From Actinoplanes oryzae (GTDB lineage Bacteria; Actinomycetota; Actinomycetes; Mycobacteriales; Micromonosporaceae): a DNA stretch of 64,000 nucleotides. Under the pieces are notes generated by a model, which saw nothing but the letters and a program-made list of their open reading frames with translations, had not been told where the DNA came from and did no database searches. Every line of letters begins with the position of its first letter. Position 1 is the first letter of the stretch. Where the stretch lies: NCBI RefSeq assembly GCF_030757795.1, contig NZ_JAUQWH010000016.1, positions 25,784-89,783 of the forward strand, read 5' to 3'. Below, piece after piece: positions 17,718-26,189 of this stretch. A program made the position numbers and the translations under genes.

Positions 17718-18983
17718 TCAGCGGCGCGCGACCGGTGCCTCGTCCGCCGGCTCGGGCCGTTCCGCGCGCATGGGGTGGATGAGCTGCAGCAGCGGGCCGG
17801 CCATCGCGGTGGTGACCAGGGCCATGACGACCATGGACGAGTACAGCTGACCGTCGAGCACGCCGAGCTCGAGACCCACGCTGAGGATGATCAGCTCGGT
17901 GAGCCCGCGGGTGTTCATCAGCGCCGCCAGCGCCCCGGCGGGACGCGCCGCGATGCCGCACAGGCGCGCCGCGAAGAAGGCGCCGGCGAACTTGCCGCCG
18001 ATCGCCACGGCGAGGATGAGAACGAGATCCAGGACGTCGCCGCCGTCCATGCGGGAGAGATCGACCTTGAGGCCGGCGACGACGAAGAAGATCGGCAACA
18101 GCAACAGTGCGTTGAGCTGTCCGATGTGCCCTGTCACCTGCGCGGTGACATGGGACGACGGCGAGGTGTCCGCCGGCCGCCGCGGCATGATCACGCCGAA
18201 GAGGAAGGCGCCGAAGATGAAGTGCAGGCCGATCCATTCGGTGAAGAAGGCCGAGACGAGCAGGCCCACGACGGTGACGAGCAGGGCCCCGGGCCGTGAG
18301 CTGCCGGGATCGCGGGGAGCGCCGAGGAGGCGGCGCAGCACCGGGCGTACCACCGCGACCATGAGCAACACGTACGGAATGAACAGCAGCAAAAGCAGCT
18401 GAGATCCGGTGGCGGCGCCGCAGATCGCCACGACGACGGCGAGCAGGGTCCAGGCCAGGACGTCGTCGATGGCGGCGCAAGCGAGGGCGACATTGCCCAG
18501 CCAGGTACGACTCATGCCGCGGTCGGTCAGGATGCGGGCGAGAACGGGGAAGGCGGTGACCGACATCGCGGCGCCCACGAACAGGATGAAGCCCGCCTTG
18601 TCGGGGGTGGGGTGGTCGGCGTACAGGTACATTGCGAGCGCCGCGCCCAGTCCGAAGGGCAAGGCGATCGATGCGGCGGCAACCGTGCCCGCCACGGTCC
18701 GGCGGCCGCGCAGCAGCCCGGCGTCGAGCTCGGCGCCGACGATGAACATGAACAGTGCGACCCCGAGGTTGGCCAGGGCGGCGAGATAGGGGCGGATGTC
18801 GGTGGGCACCAGCGTCGCCGAGATGACCCCGTGGAAGAGCGTGGGACCGAGCAGCAGTCCGACCAGGATCTCGCCGATGACGGGGGGCTGCCGCAGCCGC
18901 CGGGCCAGCGCGCCGGCACCGTAGGCGGACAAGGAGATCAACGCCAGCGCGAGAAACAGCATGGACACCTGGTGAGTGCTCAT
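17718..18983 (-). CDS. CPA2-family cation/proton antiporter
   Basis: A 421-residue protein with about 12 hydrophobic segments, a monovalent cation:proton antiporter-2 (Kef/NapA-type) membrane domain. The early segment PPVIGEILVGLLLGPTLF and LFMFIVGAELD are typical. The adjacent Asp pair in AAIDDVLAW corresponds to the ion-binding pair of electrogenic members. No cytosolic RCK/TrkA-N domain follows, unlike KefB/KefC. The start ATG 18983 was taken because it directly precedes the first membrane helix; longer frames add unlikely Arg-rich sequence. It faces the biosynthetic operon and could be a cluster-border gene, with no visible link to the product. Confidence 0.85.
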   Translation of the reverse strand: MSTHQVSMLFLALALISLSAYGAGALARRLRQPPVIGEILVGLLLGPTLFHGVISATLVPTDIRPYLAALANLGVALFMFIVGAELDAGLLRGRRTVAGTVAAASIALPFGLGAALAMYLYADHPTPDKAGFILFVGAAMSVTAFPVLARILTDRGMSRTWLGNVALACAAIDDVLAWTLLAVVVAICGAATGSQLLLLLFIPYVLLMVAVVRPVLRRLLGAPRDPGSSRPGALLVTVVGLLVSAFFTEWIGLHFIFGAFLFGVIMPRRPADTSPSSHVTAQVTGHIGQLNALLLLPIFFVVAGLKVDLSRMDGGDVLDLVLILAVAIGGKFAGAFFAARLCGIAARPAGALAALMNTRGLTELIILSVGLELGVLDGQLYSSMVVMALVTTAMAGPLLQLIHPMRAERPEPADEAPVARR

Positions 18984-19400
18984 GGTGACAGTTCCCCGAT
19001 CGTGAGAAGCTGGATGCCGCCGCCCGAGGCTTGCGGGAATTGCCGCGATACAACGGCATGCGTGGCTCGGGCGAATGTACGGTCCGTGACGGCGTGAAGA
19101 GGGCCGGGCGCGCCCACGCGAAGGCCCGCGGTAGCGGCGTACACCGGCGATCATTTCATGACGCTCGATGCCCGACAAGGGCTCGTCCCGGCCGCGACAG
19201 GGGGCCCCTAGCTGTACTGTCGACGAGACTTTCCGGACGCGCGACGGCCCCTTGTCCCCCCTCGTCGCCCGGAGTGGCCTCACGTTCCGGCGGTCACCGC
19301 GTTTGCCGCCCTGTGCTTTTCCGATCCTGGAATTGCTTGCCCCGGCTGTCCCCCGCCGCCCTTTCACCGATCATTGACGATCTCAAGGATGGGTGTCCTC
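18984..19400. other. 417-bp divergent intergenic region
   Basis: Lies between the antiporter (leftward) and the repeat protein (rightward) and must hold both promoters. No convincing gene was found. An imperfect inverted repeat pairs 19196-19206 (GACAGGGGGCC) with 19246-19256 (10 of 11 positions), and a related GACAAGGGC occurs at 19174-19182. No clear -10/-35 pair was identified. Confidence 0.4.
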
Positions 19401-19694
19401 ATGACCGATTCCGATCTGACGGACCTGCGTGAGCGGGCCGCCCGGGGCGACAGCGATGCCATCGGTGAGCTCGTCGAGCTCGCCGGTGAGCGCGGCGACA
19501 TGGACGAGCTGCGACGCCTCGCCGACGCCGGCAGCTCCGATGCGGCAGCTCAGCTCGTCGAGCTGGCGGGGGAGCTGGAGGACAAGGACGAGCTGCGGCG
19601 GCTGGCCGCGGGCGGCAACCGCGATGCCGCCGACATGCTGCTCGAACTGTCCGAGGGCGACAACTACGATGACGACGACCAGCGGGACGGCTGA
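19401..19694 (+). CDS. Small three-repeat helical protein (28-residue units)
   Basis: A 97-residue acidic protein made almost wholly of three tandem units of about 28 residues, each beginning LR(E/R)xAxxGxxDA and continuing ELVELAGE and DKDE/DMDE, ending in an Asp-rich tail. The spacing and Ala/Leu pattern suggest paired alpha helices, like TPR or Sel1 solenoids, probably for protein binding. I recognise the repeat type from uncharacterised actinobacterial proteins but no function. ATG 19401 follows AAGGA at a rather long spacing; ATG 19389 in frame is possible. It stands alone with its own upstream region. Confidence 0.65.
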   Translation: MTDSDLTDLRERAARGDSDAIGELVELAGERGDMDELRRLADAGSSDAAAQLVELAGELEDKDELRRLAAGGNRDAADMLLELSEGDNYDDDDQRDG

Positions 19695-20017
19695 CGACCC
19701 GTCCCCACCGGGCCGGGGCACGCTGGAGGCTCCGGGGGCGTCGGGCCGGCCTGTGACCTGAGGACCGGTGGCCGGTGTCGTCGTGCCCGATGGGGCGCGA
19801 CCGGCGCCGCTCGATCGGGGGTGCGTCGTCGGGACGGGGGACTGGCGGGTTTCGTCGCGCCTCGTTCGGGCACCGGAAGTCGACATGGCTGCTGCTTGTC
19901 GCCACCTGGGCGGACGATGTCCGTGGTGGCGGGGCGCTGCCGTCGACCAGGCCGGGAAGACCGGCGTACGCGAGACGGGCCGTTGGTCCGGCGAACTGTG
20001 GGATGCCGAGGAACGCG

Positions 20018-20431
20018 ATGAGGATCATGAAGCTGGCCACCGGACTGGCCGTGGGCTATGTGCTGGGAGCCCGGGCCGGACGGGACAAGTACGAGCGCAT
20101 CGTCGCCGTCGCCCAGCAGGCGAGCGGCCGTTCCGGCGCGGAGCAGGCCGCCGGTCCGGTGGAGGCCCCGGCTGCCGTGTCACGGGTTGAGCAGCCGGCC
20201 CCGGTGGAAGCCGGCGCCCGGCCCCGTCCGCCGCGCAAACGGCGTGCGAAGGCTGCCGCCACCACCGTGACACCGGGTGTCGCAGGCCTCGGATCGTCCC
20301 TGGGAGCTGCGGAGGCGGATGTCGCGGAGCAGAAGGCGCTCGTGGTCGACACCCGCGACGAACCGGCCCGGTCGTCGGACTCCCTCGCCGGCGACACCGC
20401 CGACGTGCTGGAGCAGCGCCGCTCGGTGTAG
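20018..20431 (+). CDS. Small protein with YtxH-like N-terminus
   Basis: A 137-residue protein. The first 25 residues (MKLATGLAVGYVLGARAGRDKYERI) form a short Gly/Ala-rich hydrophobic segment followed by RAGRDKYERI, a pattern found in many small actinobacterial YtxH-like membrane proteins. The rest is low-complexity Ala/Pro/Arg with a basic patch (RPPRKRRAKAAA) and looks disordered. ATG 20018 has GAGGAA upstream; ATG 20027 is an alternative. Function unknown. A strong hairpin follows the stop. Confidence 0.6.
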   Translation: MRIMKLATGLAVGYVLGARAGRDKYERIVAVAQQASGRSGAEQAAGPVEAPAAVSRVEQPAPVEAGARPRPPRKRRAKAAATTVTPGVAGLGSSLGAAEADVAEQKALVVDTRDEPARSSDSLAGDTADVLEQRRSV

Positions 20432-20442
20432 GCGGTTCCCGC

Positions 20443-20473
20443 CCGGCCGGCTTCCGTGAGCGAGGCCGGCCGG
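20443..20473 (+). terminator. Strong hairpin after the YtxH-like gene
   Basis: CCGGCCGGC at 20443-20451 pairs perfectly with 20465-20473. The stem extends inward by three more pairs including one G-T wobble, leaving a 7-base loop. It starts 12 bases after the stop codon. No T-tract, as is common in high-GC actinomycetes. Confidence 0.7.
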
Positions 20474-20597
20474 CGGTCAAGGGGTTGCTGCCTGATGGTG
20501 CAGGGCGACTCGCTGCTCCCGGGCAGAGTCGCTCGGGGAACCGGCTGAGTTGATCTCTGTGAAATAGAAGAACTTCATAGTGGGCGGGTCCGGTCCC

Positions 20598-23500
20598 ATG
20601 AGCACCCGCGAGGTCTCGTTGCCACTGTCACGCCTGCGAGGATTCGGGCTGGTCGCACTGATCGTCAGCTCGGTCGTGTCCGTCACCCCGGCCGCCCGCG
20701 CGGCCACCGCTCCGCCGCCGGCCCCCGGCGCGCCGGCGACCACGGTCACCTTGATCACCGGCGACAAGGTGAGCGTCGCCGCCGACGGCGGTGTCCAGGT
20801 GCGCAACCCCGAGGGGGAGCTGGCCGGCTACCTGTCGAACGTCAAGGACGGCGACACGTACGTCTACCCGCACGACGCCTTCGGCTCACTGGCCTCCGGT
20901 CTGCTGGACGAGGACCTGTTCAACGTCACCGAGCTGATGGCCGCCGGGTACGACGACGCGCACAGCTCCGGCATCCCGCTGATCGTCACCTACACCGGCG
21001 GGGCGCCCACCGCTCGTACGGTGCTGACCGGCGCCACCGGCATCCGGCCGCTGGACAGCATCGGCGGCGCCGCCATGATCGCGGACCGGTCCGGCCGGTT
21101 CCTGTCCTCCGTGGCCGACGCCCGGTCCGCCCGTACGATCAAGAAGATCTGGCTCGACGGCAAGGTCGGGGCCGACCTGGCCGAGAGCACCGCGCAGATC
21201 GGCGCCCCCGGGGTCTGGCAGCAGGGCAACACCGGTACGGGTGTCGACGTCGCCGTTCTCGACACCGGGATCGACACCTCCCACCCGGACCTGACCAGCT
21301 CGGTGGCGGCGACCGCGTCCTTCGTGCCCGGCGAGTCGGTGGAGGACGGCCTGGGGCACGGCACGCACGTGGCGTCCACGATCGCCGGCAGCGGTGCCGC
21401 CTCGGGCGGCCGGGAGCGCGGCGTCGCGCCGGGCGCCCGCCTGCACGTCGGCAAGGTGCTCGACAACGACGGCAGCGGCCAGGAATCGTGGATCATCAGC
21501 GGCATGGAGTGGGCGGCCCGCGACCAGCACGCCCGCGTCGTCAACATGAGCCTCGGCGGCGACAAGACCGACGGCACGGACCCGATGAGTACGGCGGTGA
21601 ACCAGCTCAGCGAGGAGACCGGTGCGCTGTTCGTCATCGCGGCCGGCAACGCGGGACCGGGCAGGTCCACCGTGGGTACGCCGGGCGTGGCCGACGCGGC
21701 GCTGACCGTCGGCGCCGTGGACAGCCGGGACGTGCTCGCCTCCTTCTCGAGTCAGGGGCCGCGGCCCGGCGATCGGGCGGTCAAGCCCGACCTGACCGCG
21801 CCCGGGGTGGACATCCTGGCCGCCCGTTCCCGGCTCAGCGCGCTCGGCGAGGGGGACTATCTGTCGCTGAGCGGCACGTCGATGGCCACGCCGCACGTCG
21901 CCGGCGCCGCGGCACTGGTCGCCGCCGCGCACCCCGAACTGCGGGGACAGCAGCTCAAGGACGCGCTGGTCAGCACGACCACGGCCACGCCCGGCACGGA
22001 TCCCTTCCAGGGCGGGACCGGCCGGCTCGACGTGGCGGCCACGACGGGCGCCACGGTCTTCGCGACGGGCTCGGTCAACTTCGGGTACCCGTCCTACCCG
22101 GACGGGCAGACGGGACCGGTCAGCCGCGACATCACGTACACCAACATCGGTGCGACTCCGGTCACGCTCGATCTGGGCTCCTCGCTGGACCTGCTCACCC
22201 TGTCGGCGAAGCGCGTCACCGTCCCGGCCCATGGCACCGCCACGGTGACCGCGGCGACGTCGTGGGACAAGGTGCCGGGCGACCAGGCCTTCTCCGGCTA
22301 CGTGACCGCTTCCGGCGGGTTGCGTACGTCGGTCGGTGGCGGGCGGGAAGGCGTACGCCGTCAGCTCACGCTGCGGGCCCGCGACCGCAACGGCAAGCCC
22401 CTCACCGGCGTGGTCGTCGTGCTGAGCCGGGACAAGACGGTCATCCAGGTGTTCGACGAGACGGGGGCGCTCGATCTGCGGCTGCCCGAGGGCACGTACA
22501 CCGCCTATCTGACCGCCGACGTCGAGGGCACCCACGGGCCGTACTCGCAGGGCCTGGCCATCCTCCCGATGACCGGCATCCAGCTGAGCGGCGACCGCAC
22601 GGTGGTGTTCGACATGGCCAGGGCCCGCCGGTTGACCGCGACCACTCCGCTGCCGTCCACGGTGACCGCCTCTCGCGTCACGCTCATCCGGGACATCACC
22701 GGGAACCCCTGGCTGGACGCGTGGTACCCGGAAGCGCGGTACGACAGCGTCTGGGTGCTGCCGACGGGCAAGGTCCCGGACGGCACGCTGACCCTGTCGG
22801 CCCGCTGGCGCCTCGCCCAGCCCACCTTGACCGTCGCGGGCTATGACGACCTGCGTGTGCGGCAGGGCGCGACGCCGCTGCCGGCCACCGTGCGCAGCCT
22901 CGAGGCAGTACTGGGCGGCGCCGTGCGTGGCAAGGCCCTGGTCGTCCGGGCCGGCGGCTCGGCCACCGTGCAGGACCAGGCCGCCGCGGCGGCTGCGGCG
23001 GGCGCTCGGCTGCTCCTCGTCGTCAACGACGGCGCCGGCCGCCTCGAGCCCTGGCCCGGGTCGTTCGGGACGCCGCCGGTCACCGTCGCCACCCTTACCC
23101 GCGACGAGGGCGAGAAACTGATCGCCCGTCTGCAGCGCGGGCGCAGCGTCCGGCTGGACGTCACCTCGCACCCCGACGCCGAGTACGCCTACGACCTGGT
23201 CACCGACTACGAAGGCAGGGTGCCGGAGAACCTGACGTACCGGGCCATGCCCGGCACTCTGGCCCGGATCGACATGTCGTTCGACAACTGGCGGCCGGGA
23301 CGCGCACTCGACCAGCGGTACGAGATCAACACGCTCGGGATGACCACCTATCTGGACTACGCCGAGGCTCCGGCCCGAGGCGACCGGACGGACTGGGTGA
23401 CCGCCGGGACGAAGTGGATCGCGACCGTGACGATTCCGGGGGAGCAGACCCAGCACACCGCGCCGACCGCGTACCGGGCCGGATCGGTCCAGGCGCAGCG

Positions 23501-24188
23501 GTGGTTCGGCCCGGTGCAGCGGCCCCGCCTCGTGGACGACCCGGACAGCCTCGACATCGTCCGCCAGGACGACGGCTGGCTCTTCGCCGACATCCCGGGC
23601 TGGGGCGACTCGGGCACCGCCCACGAGGGGGACACCCGCGAGAATCCGAACGCCGACAACCGGCTGACCCTCTACCAGGGTGACGAGGTCGTGGGATCGA
23701 CCGGCCGGGACAACCCGCTGCTGGCCGTCGGCCCGCTGCCGGCCCAGGTGCTGCCCTACCGGCTGGTGGCGGAGAATGACCGGGACGCGTGGTCCGGGCC
23801 CTATTCGACCAGCACCCGCACCGAATGGTCGTTCACCTCCGGTGCCGTGCAGCCGGGCACGGCCGCCTCTCCGCCGCTGATCCAGCTGGACTACGACGTG
23901 GACACCGACCGGGACGGCCGGGCGCCACGAACCTTCGGCCTGACGGTCGCCGCGTCCACGCCGGCCTCGGCGACCGGCCCCGGGGTCGTGCGGACAATCA
24001 CGCTCGACGTCTCGTACGACGACGGGGCCACCTGGCACCGGGCTGCCGTCCGCCCGCGGGCGACCGGCTGGAGCGCCCGGATCGCCGCCCCGCGCACTGC
24101 CCGCTTCGTCACGCTGCGCACCAGCGCTCGCGACACCCGGGGCAACGCGGTCGAGCAGCGCATCACGCGGGCTTTCGGCCTCCGCTAG
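20598..24188 (+). CDS. Secreted subtilisin-family (S8) serine peptidase, multidomain
   Basis: A 1196-residue exported protease. The N-terminus has a signal peptide: basic start, hydrophobic core near 18-33 and AARA cleavage near 37. The catalytic triad is Asp222 (VAVLDTGID), His254 (GHGTHVAS) and Ser428 (GTSMATPH). A propeptide of about 130-150 residues precedes the domain. After the catalytic domain come beta-rich sections, and around residues 775-860 a PA-like insert (GKALVVRAGG, ARLLLVVND). The last 150 residues look like an Ig-like C-terminal module. Start ATG 20598 was preferred over GTG 20580. Likely an extracellular nutrient-scavenging protease, with no operon partners. Confidence 0.88.
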   Translation: MSTREVSLPLSRLRGFGLVALIVSSVVSVTPAARAATAPPPAPGAPATTVTLITGDKVSVAADGGVQVRNPEGELAGYLSNVKDGDTYVYPHDAFGSLASGLLDEDLFNVTELMAAGYDDAHSSGIPLIVTYTGGAPTARTVLTGATGIRPLDSIGGAAMIADRSGRFLSSVADARSARTIKKIWLDGKVGADLAESTAQIGAPGVWQQGNTGTGVDVAVLDTGIDTSHPDLTSSVAATASFVPGESVEDGLGHGTHVASTIAGSGAASGGRERGVAPGARLHVGKVLDNDGSGQESWIISGMEWAARDQHARVVNMSLGGDKTDGTDPMSTAVNQLSEETGALFVIAAGNAGPGRSTVGTPGVADAALTVGAVDSRDVLASFSSQGPRPGDRAVKPDLTAPGVDILAARSRLSALGEGDYLSLSGTSMATPHVAGAAALVAAAHPELRGQQLKDALVSTTTATPGTDPFQGGTGRLDVAATTGATVFATGSVNFGYPSYPDGQTGPVSRDITYTNIGATPVTLDLGSSLDLLTLSAKRVTVPAHGTATVTAATSWDKVPGDQAFSGYVTASGGLRTSVGGGREGVRRQLTLRARDRNGKPLTGVVVVLSRDKTVIQVFDETGALDLRLPEGTYTAYLTADVEGTHGPYSQGLAILPMTGIQLSGDRTVVFDMARARRLTATTPLPSTVTASRVTLIRDITGNPWLDAWYPEARYDSVWVLPTGKVPDGTLTLSARWRLAQPTLTVAGYDDLRVRQGATPLPATVRSLEAVLGGAVRGKALVVRAGGSATVQDQAAAAAAAGARLLLVVNDGAGRLEPWPGSFGTPPVTVATLTRDEGEKLIARLQRGRSVRLDVTSHPDAEYAYDLVTDYEGRVPENLTYRAMPGTLARIDMSFDNWRPGRALDQRYEINTLGMTTYLDYAEAPARGDRTDWVTAGTKWIATVTIPGEQTQHTAPTAYRAGSVQAQRWFGPVQRPRLVDDPDSLDIVRQDDGWLFADIPGWGDSGTAHEGDTRENPNADNRLTLYQGDEVVGSTGRDNPLLAVGPLPAQVLPYRLVAENDRDAWSGPYSTSTRTEWSFTSGAVQPGTAASPPLIQLDYDVDTDRDGRAPRTFGLTVAASTPASATGPGVVRTITLDVSYDDGATWHRAAVRPRATGWSARIAAPRTARFVTLRTSARDTRGNAVEQRITRAFGLR

Positions 24189-24235
24189 GGTCAGTTTCGG
24201 CCGCAGCCCGGCGAAACAGACCCTGGGAGCAAGCA

Positions 24236-24268
24236 GCGGCGCGGACGTGCTCAGCACGCCCGCGCCGC
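24236..24268 (+). terminator. 16-bp near-perfect hairpin after the subtilase gene
   Basis: Arms 24236-24251 and 24253-24268 are inverted copies with one mismatch (the only unpaired position besides the turn at the centre). It begins 47 bases after the protease stop. It lacks a T-run but is very stable. Confidence 0.75.
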
Positions 24269-24739
24269 CGTGCCGCGCTCAGGAATCACCGGCTGCCCGA
24301 GCGTGACCGGCCCACGACCGATCATTGTCGGCAGACGGGAAGATCAAGCGCATCTCGCTGCGCCGGCTGGATCCACACCTCCGACAGAGGCCCTGCCCAG
24401 CGCTCGCCGACGAGCCACGTGACGTCGCGTGGCCGCCCTCAGGGCCGGCCGCACACCGGCGCCGAGATCGTCGGCGTGGACGGATACGCGGTCGCTCCGC
24501 TGCGGGGTGGTGGGGCTTGCGCGTGCAAGGTGGCACCGGCCGGCGAAGACGACGACGGCCCGGCGACGAGGGTTTCCGCCGACGGCGAGGCGATGCTGTT
24601 CACCCTCGGCGTGAGCACGGCCTACGGTGGCGCGGAGACCCTGCTCCAACCCGCCGAGCCGGGGCATCATCACGTTGAGGATCAGCAGATCCAGCGTGTC
24701 GCCACCGGCCCCCGCCGACCACGTCGAGCACGGCGGCTG
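24269..24739. other. 471-bp stretch without a convincing gene
   Basis: Lies between the protease terminator and the end of the alanine dehydrogenase operon. Several open frames exist on both strands but none has a ribosome-binding site plus recognisable protein. The minus strand contains a short response-regulator-like fragment (listed separately), so this may be decayed coding DNA. Confidence 0.5.
24641..24700 (-). pseudogene. Fossil fragment of a response regulator receiver domain
   Basis: Read on the minus strand, 20 codons give TLDLLILNVMMPRLGGLEQ. This closely follows the conserved receiver-domain strand/loop DLLILDVMMPRLDGLE. The phospho-acceptor Asp is replaced by Asn (codon AAC at 24674-24676), and no receiver-like sequence is clear on either side in the same frame. 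It abuts the 3' end of the alanine dehydrogenase gene. Most likely a remnant; a chance match is possible because the segment is short. Confidence 0.35.
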
Positions 24740-25852
24740 TCAGCTCTGGGCGAGGGCGACGTGCACGTCGGTGTGCGGGATGCCGGTGGCCTCGGCGACG
24801 CCGGCGTTCGTCACCAGGCCGCGGTGGGTGTTGAGGCCGGCGGCGAGGCTGCGGTCCGCGGTCATGGCGGCGCTCAGCCCTTCGCCGGCGAGGGCGAGGG
24901 CGTAGGGCAGGGTGACGTTGGTCAGGGCCATGGTGGAGGTCCGGGCGACCGCTCCGGGCATGTTGGCCACGCAGTAGAAGACGGAGTCGTGGACCCGGTA
25001 GGTGGGGTCGTCGTGGGTGGTGGGCCGGGAGTCGGCGAAGCAGCCGCCCTGGTCGATGGCGATGTCGACCAGGACCGAGCCGGGCCGCATGCGCTTGACG
25101 AGGTCGTTGCCGACCAGGGTCGGGGCCTTGGCGCCGGGGATGAGCACGGCACCGATGACCAGGTCGGCGGCGACGACGGCTTGCTCGATCTCGTACGAGC
25201 TGCTGGTGACGGTCCGCACCGCGCCGCGGAAGAGGCGGTCGATCTCGCGCAGGCGGTCGACGCTGAGATCGAGCACGGTGACGTCGGCCCCCATGCCGTG
25301 GGCGACGGTGGCGGCGTTGAGCCCGGAGACGCCGCCGCCGATGATCACGACGCGCGCCGGGGCGACGCCCGGGACGCCGCCCATCAGCACGCCGCGGCCG
25401 CCCTGCGCGCGCATGAGGGCCTGCGCCCCGACCTGTGGGGCGAGCCGGCCGGCGACCTCCGACATGGGGGCGAGCAGGGGCAGGGAGCCGTCGGGCTGCT
25501 GCACCGTCTCGTACGCCACCCCGGTCACGCCCCGGGTCAGCAGCTCGTCGGTGAGGCGCTTGTCGGCGGCCAGATGCAGGTAGGTGAAGAGGATCTGGCC
25601 CTCGCGCATCCGGGCGTACTCGGGCTCGATCGGCTCCTTGACCTTCATGACGAGGTCCGCGTCCGCCCACGCGTCGGACACGAGTCGGGCGCCGGCCGCG
25701 GCGTACTCGTCGTCGGTGATCAGTGAGCCGGCGCCGGCGCCGGCCTGGATCTGCACGTGGTGGCCTCGGCCGGTCAGCTCGCGGACCCCGGCGGGGGTGA
25801 GGGCGACGCGGTACTCGTGGTTCTTGATCTCGGTCGGGACGCCGATGCGCAT
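24740..25852 (-). CDS. ald: Alanine dehydrogenase
   Basis: A 370-residue NAD-dependent alanine dehydrogenase: MRIGVPTEIKNHEYRVALTP at the N-terminus, MKVKEP and FTYLHLA near residues 73-95, and the nucleotide fold VVIIGGGVSGLNAA near 170. It interconverts L-alanine and pyruvate plus ammonia. ATG 25852 was chosen since the family N-terminus begins there and GGAG lies upstream. It is the last gene of the 13-gene leftward arm, 47 bases after the ABM gene. In this setting it may recover alanine released by kynureninase from the neighbouring operon, which is inference. Confidence 0.93.
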   Translation of the reverse strand: MRIGVPTEIKNHEYRVALTPAGVRELTGRGHHVQIQAGAGAGSLITDDEYAAAGARLVSDAWADADLVMKVKEPIEPEYARMREGQILFTYLHLAADKRLTDELLTRGVTGVAYETVQQPDGSLPLLAPMSEVAGRLAPQVGAQALMRAQGGRGVLMGGVPGVAPARVVIIGGGVSGLNAATVAHGMGADVTVLDLSVDRLREIDRLFRGAVRTVTSSSYEIEQAVVAADLVIGAVLIPGAKAPTLVGNDLVKRMRPGSVLVDIAIDQGGCFADSRPTTHDDPTYRVHDSVFYCVANMPGAVARTSTMALTNVTLPYALALAGEGLSAAMTADRSLAAGLNTHRGLVTNAGVAEATGIPHTDVHVALAQS

Positions 25853-25899
25853 GTCAGTCTCCGGGGCGACGGGGTTGATCAGGGGTGGGGTCGGACGGC

Positions 25900-26181
25900 T
25901 CAGAGGTCGAGGTCGGTGAACTGCGGGGGCGCGGACGCCGCGCCGCTGATGAAGCTGGTCCACTCGCGGGTGTGCGGCTGGGCCTTGTGCGCCTCGTGCT
26001 GGTCCTTGCTCGCCCAGATCTCCAGCAGGCGCAGGTGGCCGGGCTCGCCGACCTTCCAGGACAGCTGGTATTCGAGGCAGCCGTCCTCGGCGAGTGACGC
26101 CTGCTGGAAGGTCTGCCCGGCCCGGTCGACGTCGTCGATGCGGGCCGGATCGACGGTGATGCCGCCGTGGACGATGATCAT
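25900..26181 (-). CDS. ABM-family (quinol/antibiotic biosynthesis monooxygenase-like) protein
   Basis: A 93-residue ferredoxin-like dimeric protein of the ABM superfamily: N-terminal IIVHGGITVDPARI, a central EDGCLEYQLSWKV and LEIWASKDQHEAHK. Members include cofactor-free monooxygenases acting on phenols and hydroquinones, but many are uncharacterised. A clean GAGGAG precedes ATG 26181, and it lies 8 bases after the LLM oxidoreductase stop. Within this island it could oxidise an aromatic intermediate. Confidence 0.8.
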   Translation of the reverse strand: MIIVHGGITVDPARIDDVDRAGQTFQQASLAEDGCLEYQLSWKVGEPGHLRLLEIWASKDQHEAHKAQPHTREWTSFISGAASAPPQFTDLDL

Positions 26182-26189
26182 GGTTCTCC

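Noticed and set aside
20886..24257. Very long minus-strand open frame (1123 codons) opposite the subtilase gene
   Set aside because: Arg/Gly/Val-rich shadow with no recognisable domain; the plus strand has an intact catalytic triad and signal peptide.
23789..25726. Plus-strand open frame of 645 codons running across 24189-25726
   Set aside because: It is antisense to alanine dehydrogenase over its second half, passes through the subtilase terminator hairpin and has no recognisable domain.
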